Origin: Excoecaria cochinchinensis
Lineage: Eukaryota; Streptophyta; Magnoliopsida; Malpighiales; Euphorbiaceae
Assembly: GCA_947683425.1 (NCBI GenBank)
Contig: CANTUQ010000070.1
Span: forward strand, 1,948,001-2,012,000
Reading direction: 5' to 3'
Length of the DNA: 64,000 nt
Shown here piece by piece: positions 49,152 through 61,773 of the stretch (its first letter is position 1; every line of letters starts with the position of its first letter). The position numbers and the translations under genes are program-made. The notes beneath the pieces were generated by a model that saw nothing but the letters and a program-made list of their open reading frames with translations, did not search any database and was not told the DNA's origin.

Positions 49152-49759
49152 GTAATTAGCAATTAGTAATTAGTTGGATATGAAACTTTTTACTATATTA
49201 AGATCCACTTTAGGAGTGAAATGTTTCTTATAAACTTCAAGCAAGTTTTATGATGATTAAAGGTGTATTTTTTAACGTTTGTTCGAATAGATAATTTTAT
49301 ATTTAATGTTCTTTGAAGTAAATTTGCTCATAATATTTGTAAAATGTGAGATTTTTGCTACACTATTACTTTCAGTTATATTTAACAATTTAGCCGTTAG
49401 TTGACCGCTGACATGAATGAAGTAGAACACGTGTCGTACATGTATTAGACATATTACATATAGGTAAAAAAGGCTAAATGTGCATTTTTATCCATACCGT
49501 TTTTTCAAATGGGCAATTTTGCCCATAACATATTTAAAATTAGAAATTTTTGCCTATACAGTTACTTTTCGCTATGTTTAATCATTTAACCGTTAGTTAA
49601 CTGTTAATGTGGATGAAATAAAACTCGTATCGCGCATGTATTGGACACGTCACTCAATAGGTGGCGAGCGTGTGACAAACACTTGTGGATAAAAAAAATT
49701 TACTTTCTTTTTCTCTCCTGCTCTTCTCTTTCTTTTCCTCACTCAGATTACGTTTTCTC

Positions 49760-50377
49760 TAGGGGTGTGCAAATGGTCGACCGAACCGAACAAACCGAAA
49801 ATCGAATTTGATGAATTTTTAGAACCGAACCGCAGACCGAAATTTTTAGAACCGAAACCGAATAAACCGAAATAATTTTAGTCGGTTCGGTCCAATCAGT
49901 TCTTCACAAATGTAGATTTTTTTTAAAATTTTTAACTTATATGGATCCATAAATTAAATTGACTTATATTTAATAAAATAAAACCATTTAAAATAAGTAA
50001 AAAAATATATATATATAAATTTTTCATATTATTTCCTAATAAATTAGCAAAATTACACTAAAAGAATATATTAAAAATAAATAGAACATAAGTTCTTATT
50101 AATAGTATATTTAATGTACTTCAATTAAAAAAAACATATATGTAAATAAATATGACTATAGTGTATATTTAGATTTAGGTTATATATATATATATAAGCA
50201 AAATGGTTAGTTTGAAAAACTTCGGTCGGTTCGGTTCTTTCGGTTTTATAATTTTAAGAACCGAACCGAAATAACCGAAGTTTAATTTCGATTTAAAATC
50301 GAACGAACCGAAAATCGAAAAAATCGAACCAAATATACCAAAATTCATTCGGTTCAGTTCGGTTTTGCACAGCCCTA
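49760..50377. mobile_element. Non-autonomous hAT-like element 2 (618 bp)
   Basis: Termini TAGGGGTGTGCAAA and TTTGCACAGCCCTA, with the 8-bp duplication GTTTTCTC at 49752-49759 and 50378-50385. The ends are rich in ACCGAACC/GGTTCGGT and the middle is AT-rich. No ORF. Confidence 0.93.
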
Positions 50378-50554
50378 GTTTTCTCCATTACTGTCTTCAT
50401 CCATTTCTCTTTCTTGCACTCACCCACAGAGATCAATCTCTCTCATTTCAATTTGATTGAAAATATCTTTCTTTTTTCAAGGGTTGATTTAATTAAACGG
50501 ATTCTTTTGAGTGCTCAAGCTCAACTGATATTCAATTTTGGTCTTTGTCTAAGA

Positions 50555-51010
50555 ATGGTGTGTATTATGTAAAATTTAGGTATTTTTTTAGCAAAATGTA
50601 CCCTAAATATTAGGCTTAACAGACCATCTTTATCCACAAATTCTGCAGCGCTATGGAACCAGATTTGGAAACTCAAGATCCCAGCAAAAATTTGCCATTT
50701 TCTCTTAAAACTCGTTAAAGGATTATTGCCTCGTTCTCAATTTCTTTGTGAGTGTGAAATTAGAAGCATTTCTAGGCGTGTCTTTTGTAATGATGATTGG
50801 GACTCAGTTGCTTATATATTTAAACTCCGTGAGTAAGAATTTTGGCTATTAACAAATATTAGAGCTACTATATTCCAGTCAAAAGCGGTGTCAATGGGAG
50901 ATTGATTATTTGAGATGGGAAAGGTTTTATCAGAAAAATTCTATATGTTTGCTTCGGGGTTGTGGTAGCTTTGGTTCAATTGTAATCTCCTCTGGCATGG
51001 TAAATTTGGG
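50555..51010 (+). pseudogene. LINE fragment, zf-RVT region
   Basis: One frame from 50642 to 50830 reads LWNQIWKLKIPAKICHFLLK and LLPRSQFLCECEI, the zinc-binding zf-RVT domain (PF13966) found after reverse transcriptase in plant LINEs and related pseudogenes. A shifted frame nearer 50950-51005 gives FASGLW, a stop, LWFNCNLLWHG, which matches the end of that domain. There are several stops and frame changes and no RT core, so it is a decayed fragment caught between inverted repeats. Confidence 0.75.
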
Positions 51011-51540
51011 CTTAATGCGGTCTTTGTGGGTGGGTGAAAGAGAGAGAAACGGATGAAGGCATTAATGGAGAAAATGGGATTTAAAAGTGAGGGAGAGAAA
51101 AAGTAATTTTTTTAACTACACGTGTTTTACACGCGTTTGCCACATGTCAAGTGACATGTCTAATGTATGCGCGACACGTGTTCTAATTAATCCATATTAG
51201 CAGTTAACTAACAGTTAAATGGTCAAATATAGCGAAAAGTAACTGTAGGGGCAAAAATCTCCCATTTTACAAACGTTAGGGGCAAAATTGCCCATTTGAA
51301 AGAATGTTAGTTGCAAAAATGCAATTTTGGCCATTTTTGCCCACACGTGATGTGTCCAATGCATACGCGACACGTGTCCTGCTTCATCCACATCATTGGT
51401 AAACTAACGATTAAATTGTCAAACATAATGGGAAGTAATGGTAGGACAAAAATCTCCCGTTTTATAAATGTTAAGGGCGAATTTGACCATTTGGCAAACA
51501 TTAAGGGCAAAAATATATGTTTAGCCTTTTATGACTATTG

Positions 51541-52353
51541 TAATGTCCTAAAAAATCGAGTTTGAAAATAATAATTTCTAGACCGTAAATAAGACTTTCT
51601 GAAATAAATTCTGAGCATTTAAAATCTAAATAAAATGAATACATTAATAGAGGTTAAAATAAATTTCAAGTAAAATTAAGATAACAGATTTTTAATAAAT
51701 AGTGATAGTTGATCGTGAGTTCTAGTTAATTCGAGAAAGTCAATAGTTAATTCGACAAAATAGAGTAAAAAATGGAATTAATTAAGGTGATTTGGAGACA
51801 ATTGTTTAGAATTTTTTTTTTCTTGGGGAGTTAAAAAATCTAGATAAATAATTCTAACCATAAGAAATTAAAATAAATATAACAAAAAAAAGAAAGAAGA
51901 AGAAAGAAGTACAGTAAACACGAAAGAAAAGGGGGAAAAAGGGAGAGACTGGACAAAAGGGGCAGAGTAGATTATGTGGGTTCTAGACCGCCGATGTCGT
52001 CCTTGACCTCCGATGCAGGCACTCATCGCAACTGCAACCAATGGCCACACCACCATTTCTCGTCCTTTGCTCCATCCTCCCTACTTTTGTTGATTTCTTC
52101 TCTCCCCTATCGAGAGCTTTCAAGCCAGATTTTGGCCATCTTCGGTGTCAGGAGATGACACGAACTATACCAATGAGTCCCAAGCTACAAGGCGATTCCT
52201 TTAGTACTCTCTATTTCTCCTCACTTACCGACAACAAGGAGATCAGAGCTGGGAAGGTCGAGATTTTTTGGCATGGATTTCAGCCACATGACGACCCAGT
52301 GAGGCGCGTGACCATTAACAGATTTTTTATGGTCCAAGCTTCACTTTAACTGT
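51541..52353. other. Repeat-like region, no gene assigned
   Basis: It lacks convincing coding capacity. Sequence such as CTTGACCTCCGATGCAGGC (about 52001-52019) and the continuation right of the minus-strand solo LTR (56326 on) look like an older repeat, possibly an LTR, split by the solo LTR. Confidence 0.4.
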
Positions 52354-53430
52354 GATGGTGTGACTCGCGCCGAAACTCGATCAAGCCCTCGAATGCCAGC
52401 TTTTAGGGCCCGAGAAGGGTTCTCATCTAGATATTGGGTAATATAAAATATTTTAGAATCCCTATCCAATAGAATATTGGAAAAGTTCATATAATCCCAC
52501 GAAACTTTTTAGGCACCTTTGAGATATTTTGGAGTCGCCATCCAATTTATAAGAAATTGAAAAAAATTATCTAATCTCAGAGGTCTAAACCAGAGAGTGG
52601 TTCAGAATTTCATTCTTATTAATGTCTTGGTTAAATCATAAGTGAGTTTTTAGTTATTAAATTTTCATCTCTCTCTCACACGTCATGCATTAAAAATTAA
52701 GCGTATATCAAGCAATGAAATAAAGTGATAAAATAAAAGTAAACTAGAAAAATAAATTAAAAGATAAATTTGGAACAAAAAATACAATCCCCCAAAATAG
52801 AAAATTAAAATAAATAAATAAATAAATAAATAAATAAGCATATATAAATCGGGATATTTATTCAGAATAGGAACATTGGTTCCTTCAAGCACACGTAAAA
52901 AATTGGAGAATTATTTTTAGGCATTTGTTGAGAAAATAGGGATAAGTGATCCCATTTTATGAAAATTAATTTTCCTTTTGAAAGTAACATTTTATTGGTT
53001 GAAAATTAGGATATTGGTCTCATTTTATTAGAAAAGCCCAAATTTATTAATAAAAATATTTTTGTGATTTGTAATTAAAAGTGCATAAAATAAATAATTT
53101 TATTACTAATTACATGACAAAAATGATTAAAAAGCAACATAAAAAAAAAATAGTACAAATAACAAAAATGATCAATCAACCAAAATAAATCTCCTGAATC
53201 TTCTCATTCGTTCGCATGGGCACTCAAACAAGGAAAAACAAAAATTTGAAATAAAAAATAAATACAAATAAAATTAATATTAGTAATTAAATAAAAAATC
53301 AATTAAAACACATAAAATAATAAAAACGAATTAAAATAAAATAAAATGCATTATGAATGATAAATAACTTAGATGACATAATAAAGCAAATAAATTAACA
53401 TATTACTGAATTAACACACATAAAAACATA

Positions 53431-53486
<56 letters not shown>

Positions 53487-53491
53487 GAACA

Positions 53492-54693
53492 AGAGGTGGC
53501 AAATGGGTGGATTGGGCGGGTTTGGGTTGGGTCATAAATGGGTCAAAATATATGGGTTATAAATGGGTCAATACCCAAATGGGTTGGGTGGGTTTGGATC
53601 GATCCATTTGATTTTTTTTAATGAAAAATAATTATCGATATAATAACGGGATACTAAAAAAATTATTATAAAAATATTGGTCCAAATGGATCGGTGGAGA
53701 TTCAAACGGATCGGAATATCGGTTGACTTATAACTGTCTAATTTACTATTCATTTGGTAAGAATTTTAGCAGTATAACGGTTATATATATAACATACCCT
53801 TTCTGCAATTCAAATAATCCACAGTCACACACAGGAGCACGACAACACAATAATTCATAAATCAAGTGGCCCTTTTTCCATTTTTAAGCCAATTATGTAA
53901 TTCTAAATTATTTCACTCACTTTCTAAACTCAATTTCTCCCAAGATTAATTTTATAATTCTTAAAATATATAAATTAGTCTCCCTGTAAAATTTTAGCTC
54001 AAACAGAGTCCATTTTTCGATGTGGTACATTTAAATCAGTTCGTTTCGACAATTTTCAGTGTTACCAAAAAATTAATTTTTCACTGTCAGAAATTTCTAA
54101 ATATTAATCTAAGTCTATATATACTATTAAAATAATTTTTAGAGGTTATTTGCTATTTTCAAAAGTCTAGTCAAACCTTGGTCAAATCGGATAACCTTTA
54201 AAATGAGCCAGACTTCTTTTTTTTTTTTGACTTTTGGAGATGTATTTGAGTTCATTTTTTCTCCAAATTTTACTCTCGGACTCCTTGTAACTAGTATTTT
54301 CCGATGGTCAAATAAAATATTTTTTACCTCCGAGTGTAATTTTTGTGCTTAGTACACTATTTACCGTCGAAAAATACTATTCACGACTAACCCGATAACT
54401 TGGCCATTATAAATCTAACCAACAAAATACGCATACACATTATACAATAATAATACAGCGGGACAGATTAAGCAAAAGTTTTTAATATTCAAGAAATAAT
54501 GAAAAAAAAAAGAAGAAGAAACGAACAAACATCCATTGAGTTTAGGAAAAATGACCCAAATGGGTTGTATTTTATGTGGGTACATTTTGAGTGGGTTTAA
54601 ATGGGTCAATTTTTTAGTTGGGTTGGATTTGGGTCAAATTTTTTTGGGTGGGTTTAGGTAAATTGTTGGGTTTGGGTTAATTTTGACACCCCT
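53492..54693. mobile_element. Non-autonomous hAT-like element with GGGTTGGGT-type ends (about 1.2 kb)
   Basis: Ends AGAGGTGGCAAATGGGTGG and TTAATTTTGACACCCCT form a short, imperfect inverted pair, and the AAATGGGTCAA-type repeats near both ends are in opposite orientation. Flanks GAACAAGA and GAAAAATA match at 6 of 8 positions, so the 8-bp duplication is uncertain; the site lies in an AAT repeat. The middle shows no ORF. Confidence 0.6.
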
Positions 54694-55040
54694 GAAAAAT
54701 AATAACAACAACAACAACAATAACAACAATAATAATAATAATAAAAACGATAACAAAAAGATCAACAATCAAGTAAATAAAAAATAAAATAAAAGATGTT
54801 AAAAAAATATTAAATCTATGACCAAAATCACATAAAATAAATAAATATATCATGAATATACAAATTTACATGGTGATAAATTGACTATAAATAAAAAAAA
54901 TAAATCAATTTGAGCGCATAATATTTATTCTCAGAATTGGATTTGATGAAAGAAGAAAAATAGTTGATTTTTTTTGTTTTGATTTGCAAAGATAAGATTA
55001 GAAAAGTAAAAATTCAAACTTTTATTTAGAAAGAAAATTG

Positions 55041-55042
<2 letters not shown>

Positions 55043-55118
<76 letters not shown>
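55043..55118. repeat. AT dinucleotide microsatellite
   Basis: About 38 uninterrupted AT repeats inside the minus-strand solo LTR. Confidence 0.97.
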
Positions 55119-55124
<6 letters not shown>

Positions 55125-55552
55125 AATTTTCAATCTTAAGAACAAGAAATTATTTTATTTGTTTTAAGAAAAAAATGCTAAAAAGAAATGGAAGAAAATT
55201 CTCAAGGACAAAAAATTATTTTCTTTGTCTCAAGATAGAGAACTTCTCTTGAAGAAGAAGAAAAAAAGAAAAACAAGGAAGAAAATTTCACCTAAAAAAA
55301 ATCCCCCTCATTTTCTCTTATGTTTTCCTATTTATATCATCAAAAAAAGAAAACTTAATTAAATCAAAAATATTCTTTATTTAAATTTTAAATATGGAAA
55401 AAACTTTAAAAATCCCGAAAAAAGGGGTGAAAAATTAATTGTGGGCCAAAAATCAAGCATTTCGGTCGAAAACGGCGCCAAAGGGCGAGCGACGGGCGTG
55501 CTTGGCAAGGGACGCTCGTCGCGTGCATGTGCGCGCTGGGAGTAGGCCGCGC

Positions 55553-56038
55553 TAGGGGTGAGCAAAATTCGGTTAAAACAGAAAAACCGAACCAAACCGA
55601 CCGATTTTTTAAATTCGGTTCGGTTATTCGGTTATTCGGTTCGGTTTCGGTTTTAAATTTATAGGTATATCGGTTATTTCGGTTCGGTTTGGTTTTGAAA
55701 GGCAAAAACCGAAGAAAAACCGAACCGACTGAACTTTTAAATTTATATATTATTTTATTCAATTTTTACATTAAAAAAATTATTTTTGTATTTTTTTTAT
55801 CAATTTAAGGGGTTTGAAATTAAATTATATATGTACATTTTTTTAATTTGATTTTTTTTAATTTTAATTTTATAATTTATAATTTTTTAGATAATTTTTT
55901 TAATTATAATTTTGGATTTTCGGTTTTTCGGTTAACCGAACCAAACCGACCGACAAATTCGGTTCGGTTTGAATTCGGTTATTATATAAATTCGGTTCGG
56001 TTCGGTTATTGAACCGAACCGACCGTTGCACACCCCTA
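55553..56038. mobile_element. Non-autonomous hAT-like element 3 (486 bp)
   Basis: Termini TAGGGGTGAGCAAAA and TTGCACACCCCTA, with the 8-bp duplication GGCCGCGC at 55545-55552 and 56039-56046. The interior is made of ACCGAACC/CGGTTCGGTT arrays at both ends and AT-rich DNA between. It sits in the GC-rich block of the solo LTR, so it is younger than that LTR. Confidence 0.94.
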
Positions 56039-56325
56039 GGCCGCGCGCTACGCGTTGCGCACTGGGAGCTATCGATGCGCGCTGGGGGCCGAATTTTTTT
56101 TTCTAAAGCCATTTTGACAAAAAAACTTTATCACTTTCAACCCCTTTTTTATTTTTATTTTTATTTTTTAATATATATATATAAATATTTTAATTGTTTT
56201 ATTTATAAAAAGCAAATTTAACAAGAAAATCGTCACTTCTAACCTTTTTGCCTGTGAATAGGAATTAATTTCATCGTTGAATAAACTTGGTCGGGGCTGT
56301 CTCGGGATCCGGTGTGTACAGATGG

Positions 56326-57335
56326 TACTCCTCCGACATCATTCTGACGACCGGTGATTTTTGAATGGCTTTGATAGAATCAGACCGAAATCTTTGGAAT
56401 TCGACTCTAACTAGTAAGTAGTCTACTAGATTTACACTTTTCCTAAATTTTGAGTATTATGTATATCTTAGGGTTTATGCATATATTAAATTTTGATGGA
56501 ATTAATTTAATTAATGCATAAATAAGTGTTGAAAAATATGTATTGTTAATTTAAATTGAATTTTGGTCCTGGATCTTTCGTTCTCTTTTTCCAAAATAAT
56601 GCATTATATTTGAACATGATTCTTTTTTATGCCTTAGGGATTGAGAAATTAGTTGGAAAAATATGTGTATGGATGGTTAATGAATTGTTTTGGTGCTAAA
56701 ATTTTACATTTAGAAACGTGAAAATTTAACTCCTAACTTAGCGTATCATGCATAGATTAAGGTATGGATATGCGTTTGAGTTCAAGCTTGCCATTTGTAT
56801 GTGACAGGATCCTATGAAAAATATTATGAAAAATATTTTAAGTAACAAAAATATCATGAAAAATATTTTAAGTAACGGTAATATGGCATGGTAAGTGTTT
56901 TAATTTGAGATGATTCATAAGATAAGTTTTGTGTCATCTATGACAAACCAAAAGAGAGAGAGAAACGTAAAGTGACCTAATATACTATATGAGCCTTGAC
57001 CATTAGGTAATATGTATATAAATGAGATCAACCTCATGAACTAGTCAAAAGGGTTTAAAGATGCCATAAAAGGGAATTAGGGATTCATAAGATAAGTTTT
57101 GTGTGATCTATGACAAGCCAAAAGAGAGCGAAACGAAGTCAAGTGACCTAATATACTATATGAGCCTTGACCATTAGGTAATATGTATGTAAATGAGATC
57201 AACCTCATGAACTAGTCAAAAGGGTTTAAAGATGCCATAGAAGGGAATTAGGGATTCTATTAAAAGATATAATTTGAATTAACTTTGAATGGCAAGCTTT
57301 TAAATTGGAATCTTAATTAATGCGCTTATAAGAAA
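56326..57335. other. AT-rich region with a 170-bp tandem duplication
   Basis: 56912-57081 and 57082-57253 are near-identical copies containing GATTCATAAGATAAG and TGACCTAATATACTATATG. A smaller 35-bp duplication lies at about 56818-56880. No gene is supported. Confidence 0.85.
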
Positions 57336-57343
57336 TCTAAAAG

Positions 57344-58022
57344 TAGGGGTGAGCATGGTCGGTTAACCGGTTCATGAGTTCCAGTCCATTAATCAGTCCA
57401 TTAATATAGGTTTTTAAAATTTCAGTCAATTAACCAGTCTATTACCATCGGTTAACCAGTCCATCGGTTTCGGATTTTCGGATCGGTTGCCCAATATTTT
57501 TCTGTTAATCACTATAATTATAAATATATTCATAAATAAAATTAAAATGTTTAAAATACTTAAAAATTAAAATTTTTTCACTATAATATAACATTATTGT
57601 TGTTAAAATAAAAATATTTGGTGGATATAAGCAAATTTGTTTTTAAAAATTAATATTTAATAAGTAAATATATTAACCGGTCTATAATCACTTTTAATTA
57701 GTTAAATTGTTATACTTCCTAATAGCCAATTAAAAAAACTTAAAAACTTTAAAATAATTAGTATAATGAAAAAAAGTACATGATCACCTTTAATTAGGAT
57801 AAATTGTTATAAATTATTAAAAAATTAATAAATTAACTAAAAATTCGATTTCGGTTCGGTTAACCAGTCACATGAGTCAAAAACTATTAACCAGTAAATT
57901 AATATCGGTTTTTTCAAAACACTAACCATTAACAGTCCATTACAATCGGTTAACCAGTCCATCGATTCGGTTTTGGATTTTTTTTCGGTTAACCAAGTCC
58001 ATCGTTTTTTTGCTCACCCCTA
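57344..58022. mobile_element. Non-autonomous hAT-like element 4 (679 bp)
   Basis: Termini TAGGGGTGAGCA and TGCTCACCCCTA are a perfect 12-bp inverted repeat. The 8-bp duplication TCTAAAAG lies at 57336-57343 and 58023-58030. The ends contain GGTTAACCGGTTCATG-type and GTTAACCAGTCCATCG-type arrays. No ORF. Confidence 0.95.
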
Positions 58023-58055
58023 TCTAAAAGGTACTGTGAAAATTTAATTTGAGTC

Positions 58056-58061
<6 letters not shown>

Positions 58062-58106
<45 letters not shown>
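58062..58106. repeat. AT dinucleotide microsatellite
   Basis: An AT run followed by ACATACATACATAC, immediately before a CACTA-like stretch. Confidence 0.95.
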
Positions 58107-58110
<4 letters not shown>

Positions 58111-58127
58111 CATACATACACAAAAAA

Positions 58128-58330
58128 ATAGAGAATTAGCGACGGCAAATTCTGTCGCTAATTGATTTTAGTGACAAAATTACTAATTGTAGTAAGAAAT
58201 TTTGCGACTAAAACATAAAACCGTAGCTAAAAACAAAATATTCTGTTGCTAAAGAATCCCTAAAATTAGTCGCCGTAAGTATTAAAAAATTATTAGCAAC
58301 AAAAAATTCCGTGGCTAAAAATATTAAAAT
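58128..58330. mobile_element. CACTA-like relic, subterminal repeats
   Basis: It repeats TTAGCGACGGCAAATTCTGT, TGTCGCTAA and related motifs in both orientations, the pattern of the subterminal repeats of plant CACTA elements. No terminal CACTA was found and no transposase is present, so this is tentative. Confidence 0.45.
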
Positions 58331-58479
58331 TTTCATTATTATTTTCAATTTAATTTATTATTATTATTATTATTATTACATCCAAAATCTAATTTATGTA
58401 AATAATAATTATGCAATATTATTAACAATTCTATTAATTTAAAAATATAATATTATAGAAGTACATTAAATTGTATAAT

Positions 58480-58616
58480 TAGGAGTGTGTAAATGGTCTG
58501 TTCGGTTCGGTTTTGGATCAAACTGAATAGACCAAAAACCGAACTTATATTCAACAAAATAAAACCGTTTAAAACAACTAAAAGAAAATAACACACATAA
58601 TTTTTTCATATTATGT
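58480..58616 (+). mobile_element. Truncated hAT-like element related to element 2
   Basis: It begins TAGGAGTGTGTAAATGG and continues with GGTTCGGTTTT and an AAATAAAACCGTTTAAAA-type stretch that aligns with element 2 (49760 on). It stops aligning near 58612, where an unrelated repeat begins. Confidence 0.7.
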
Positions 58617-60387
58617 TCTTGTTAGGTGCTAAAAACACTAACTCCACAAGTGCATGGTTAATTGCTTATAGTACTTAAAATGTCGATCCCACAGAGAAAG
58701 TAAATTAAATTTTACTCACTATTATTTCTTGATTTTATTTTGTTTACAATGTTCAATAATTTGTAAGTTAATTCTATACTACTCGTGTCATGCAAATTAA
58801 TTAAACTTAGTTAAAAATAATCAAAGAAGACAATGTAGATGATGAAAAACTAATAGTTACGAAACTTGATTCAATCTTTTAATTATAATTATAATCTTAT
58901 CAGCAAGCCAAGTTGGAATAAAATTCTAATTCACTCTCTCGACATGAATTAGAGTGCCCAAAACATGCAATTACAATACTAATCCTTAACTCTCATTAAT
59001 GAACTAGTTAATTCTAATTACATATTCTAAGATTAATTACCAACCTACAACAATTATCTTGACATACTGATATCTCAAGTTATGTTTTGATAATGAAATT
59101 CTATTAGTTGTAAGATAAAGTGAATCTCTCAATTCTACCTTAAATTATAATGATCATGCAAATATACCAATAGCAAATTCTGCATTCAAAGACTATTAAC
59201 ATAGATGGAAATAGATATAACATTAGTATCATTCAAGTTTCCTAAATAACATTCATTTAATGTTTACAAAGAAGAAGTAAAGATTAGAAATATAAGAAGG
59301 AGATCTCTCAACCCTTTTTCCCTTCACATAGTGTAATCTTCTTCTTTGCAAGTGCCTTCTTTTCAAAACATAAAATCTAACTTAGAATTTCAACTAAAGA
59401 AATTATTCTCTCCAAAAAATTTACAGAAAATTAAATAGTTAAAATTATGTATATATCTCAAATTACAGTTAAATTAAATATATATATTGTTGTAAAAGTC
59501 ATAACCCTTGATAAGCTTCTTCAAAGAGTTGCTCAAGTTGGTGAGAAAGCATGTCTCTTCAAGTGACTTTTGAAAATAACTGCCCAACGGCTCTCTCTGT
59601 CGCGTTCGCGATAGAGCACAACCTTCTCTCCCTTGCTTCTCTTCCTTTGCACTGGCTGCTTTCCTATCCCCCGCATCTCGTTGCGCTCGCGACAGCGCGC
59701 GGTTTCTCCTTCGGTTCTTCTCTTTCTCTCTTTTCTTCCCTCTTCTTTAGCTCCTTCTGTCACGCTCGCGATGCTTGTCACGCTCGAGACAGATTCCTCT
59801 TCCCTTGCACAATTTTGCTCCTTTCTTCATTATTTTCTCCAATTTCTCCTATTCTCACAAAACATAAAACAACACATAAAACATATCTAATTCTAACACA
59901 ATTAGCTACCAATAAACATTATTTTAATTACAAAACATGGACTAAATATGAGCTATTTAGGCTCATATCAAGCCCCTGTACTTAAACATTTGCTTGTCCC
60001 CAAGCAAAACATAACAATAAGCAAATAACAAAGCACATAACACAAAATAACCTACACACAATTTTGGAGCTCACTACTATATTTGGCAAATATTTGGAAA
60101 CAACATGCATAAGCTTTCATCTCTTAACACGTTAGTCAAACTATGCAAACTCTTAAACAATATCATCATCCATTAAACTTGAACAATTATGCACATTTGA
60201 AAAATCATGAAGTTGCAAAACACAAGAATATTTGAACTCAAGAATTTTGAATATCTTAACACATGTAAAGATTATTTCACACAAAGCATTGCCTAAAGTA
60301 ATTCTCAGTCAAACACTATGTTCTTCAATCACTCAATGTGTTTATGGGTTCGTGTTTCACTCATTCCTTAAATATGCCATTGCATAC
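58617..60387. other. Unassigned dispersed-repeat-like sequence
   Basis: Non-coding. It includes features often seen in plant retroelements, such as TGCATGGTTAATTGCT near 58650, CGATCCCACAGAGAAAG near 58683 and TTTGCTTGTCCCCAAGCAAA near 59990. The right side is cut by the LTR inserted at 60388. I cannot name the family. Confidence 0.45.
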
Positions 60388-61707
60388 TGTACATATCGGG
60401 TCCCGAGATGTTTCAAGATCAGGATTACCCGATGATGAAAACAAAAGATCGATTTTCGGCGAGAAAAGTGAGAATCGATTGTTCCCTTGTCAAAAGTGTG
60501 ATTTTTTCGAAAAATAATTAGAAATATATATTTTAGAAATTACAAATTAAAATAGGGTAGAAAATATTAATTTTATTTCCTTAGAGCTTTTATTAAAAAA
60601 AAAAATATCGCGAGTGCTACCTGCAGCAGCGCGCGGGGGGCGCCCGCGCGGCAGATGCCCCCAGCGCGCAGGGGTCTCCGAGTGCGCACGTGCGCGCGCG
60701 GTCGCCTCCCACCGCGCGCGCCTATTTGGCGCGTGCGGTCTTCCCTCTCCATGCGGGCAAGAATTGCCCCGTCGCTTTCTTGCGTTTTCCTACGTTCTCA
60801 GTCTGTTTTCCAGTCCATTTTTACCGTTTTCTTTCACCCTTTTATGTTTATTTCGATTAACAAAATTAAAAAGATCATTTTGTCTTGCCCTATTTTTGGC
60901 CAAGACTGAAAATTAAAGGGGAACTTCCCTTCATTTTCAGGGCACGGCAACGTTTTACAAATGATTTTTTTTGGCTTTTCTCTCTAGCATTTTTTCACTC
61001 TCCAGGAAGCATTTTTTTGTTCAAAAAATTCTTCAAAAATCTTTAAGTGTTCTTCTCAAGTTCTAGTCTTTGCTACTCTAAAATATTTAATCTTGGGTTG
61101 ATTTAAGCAAGAGAAATTAATTTTCTTGGCTTATTTATCCCACAAAAAATATTTTCTCGAACTAATTTATTTAAAACACAGATTTTTATACTTGTTTCGA
61201 ATATTATCATCATCAAAAATTGACAAGGGGAACGGATTGAGACATCCTATTTTCGATCTAAAAATTCTGAGGGTAAAACACTTTGGAACCACCTTATTTC
61301 TCCTTTATTTATAGTTTATTTACGGTTAATTAATTTTGTCATTCTTACTATATTTGCCATGCTCCTTTCCTAGTCATTTTGACATTATTGGCTACTGTTA
61401 GCACTCTTTAGCCATTAATTTGATTTTTTTATGGTTTTATTTCATTTGTTCCTTGCTAGCCTCCTTTCTACCCTGTCATTCTTGTTTTCATGACTACTAT
61501 TATATCTATTATCATTATTATACACATATGTTCGCTGGTTTGGTCAACGCTATTATTATTATTATTATCATCACTTATTATCCTGCTTTTATTGCTATTA
61601 ATCAATATTAGTTTGTACTATTGTTATTAGGTTTATTTAGCTTATTCATATTATTATTATTATCTATTTATCATTATTTATTATTCTTTTTTTTATTATT
61701 AATGTTA

Positions 61708-61739
<32 letters not shown>

Positions 61740-61773
61740 GTTATTATTATTATTACTATTATTATTATTATTA

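Larger units (their letters stand above)
49258..51540. mobile_element. Element with about 400-450 bp inverted repeat arms (MULE- or foldback-like)
   Basis: The left arm (about 49258-49690) and right arm (about 51110-51540) are diverged inverted copies. Each arm is itself two tandem subrepeats built around AAATGGGCAATTTTGCCC and GTTAGTTAACTG...GACACGTGTC. Between the arms lie hAT-like element 2 (49760-50377) and a LINE fragment (about 50555-51010). No transposase is present. Exact ends and a target duplication were not found; a common plant long-TIR repeat is the likeliest identity. Confidence 0.7.
52359..56320 (-). mobile_element. Minus-strand Tat-type solo LTR carrying nested insertions
   Basis: Read on the minus strand it starts TGTACACACCGGATCCCGAG (56320 leftward) and ends CGGCGCGAGTCACA at 52359. 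The 5-bp duplication GATGG flanks it (52354-52358 and 56321-56325). Internally, in reverse, it shows the LTR motifs: GGAGTCGCCATCC (about 52532), CTAAACCAGAGAG (about 52586) and a GC-rich block at about 55460-56090. No internal genes are present. Nested elements: a hAT-like element at 55553-56038 and another repeat at 53492-54693, plus AT and AAT microsatellites. Confidence 0.92.

Noticed and set aside
59533..59985. Short ORFs near CGCGATAGAGC and CTCGCGATGC
   Set aside because: No family is recognisable, coding signs are weak and the surroundings are repeat-like.
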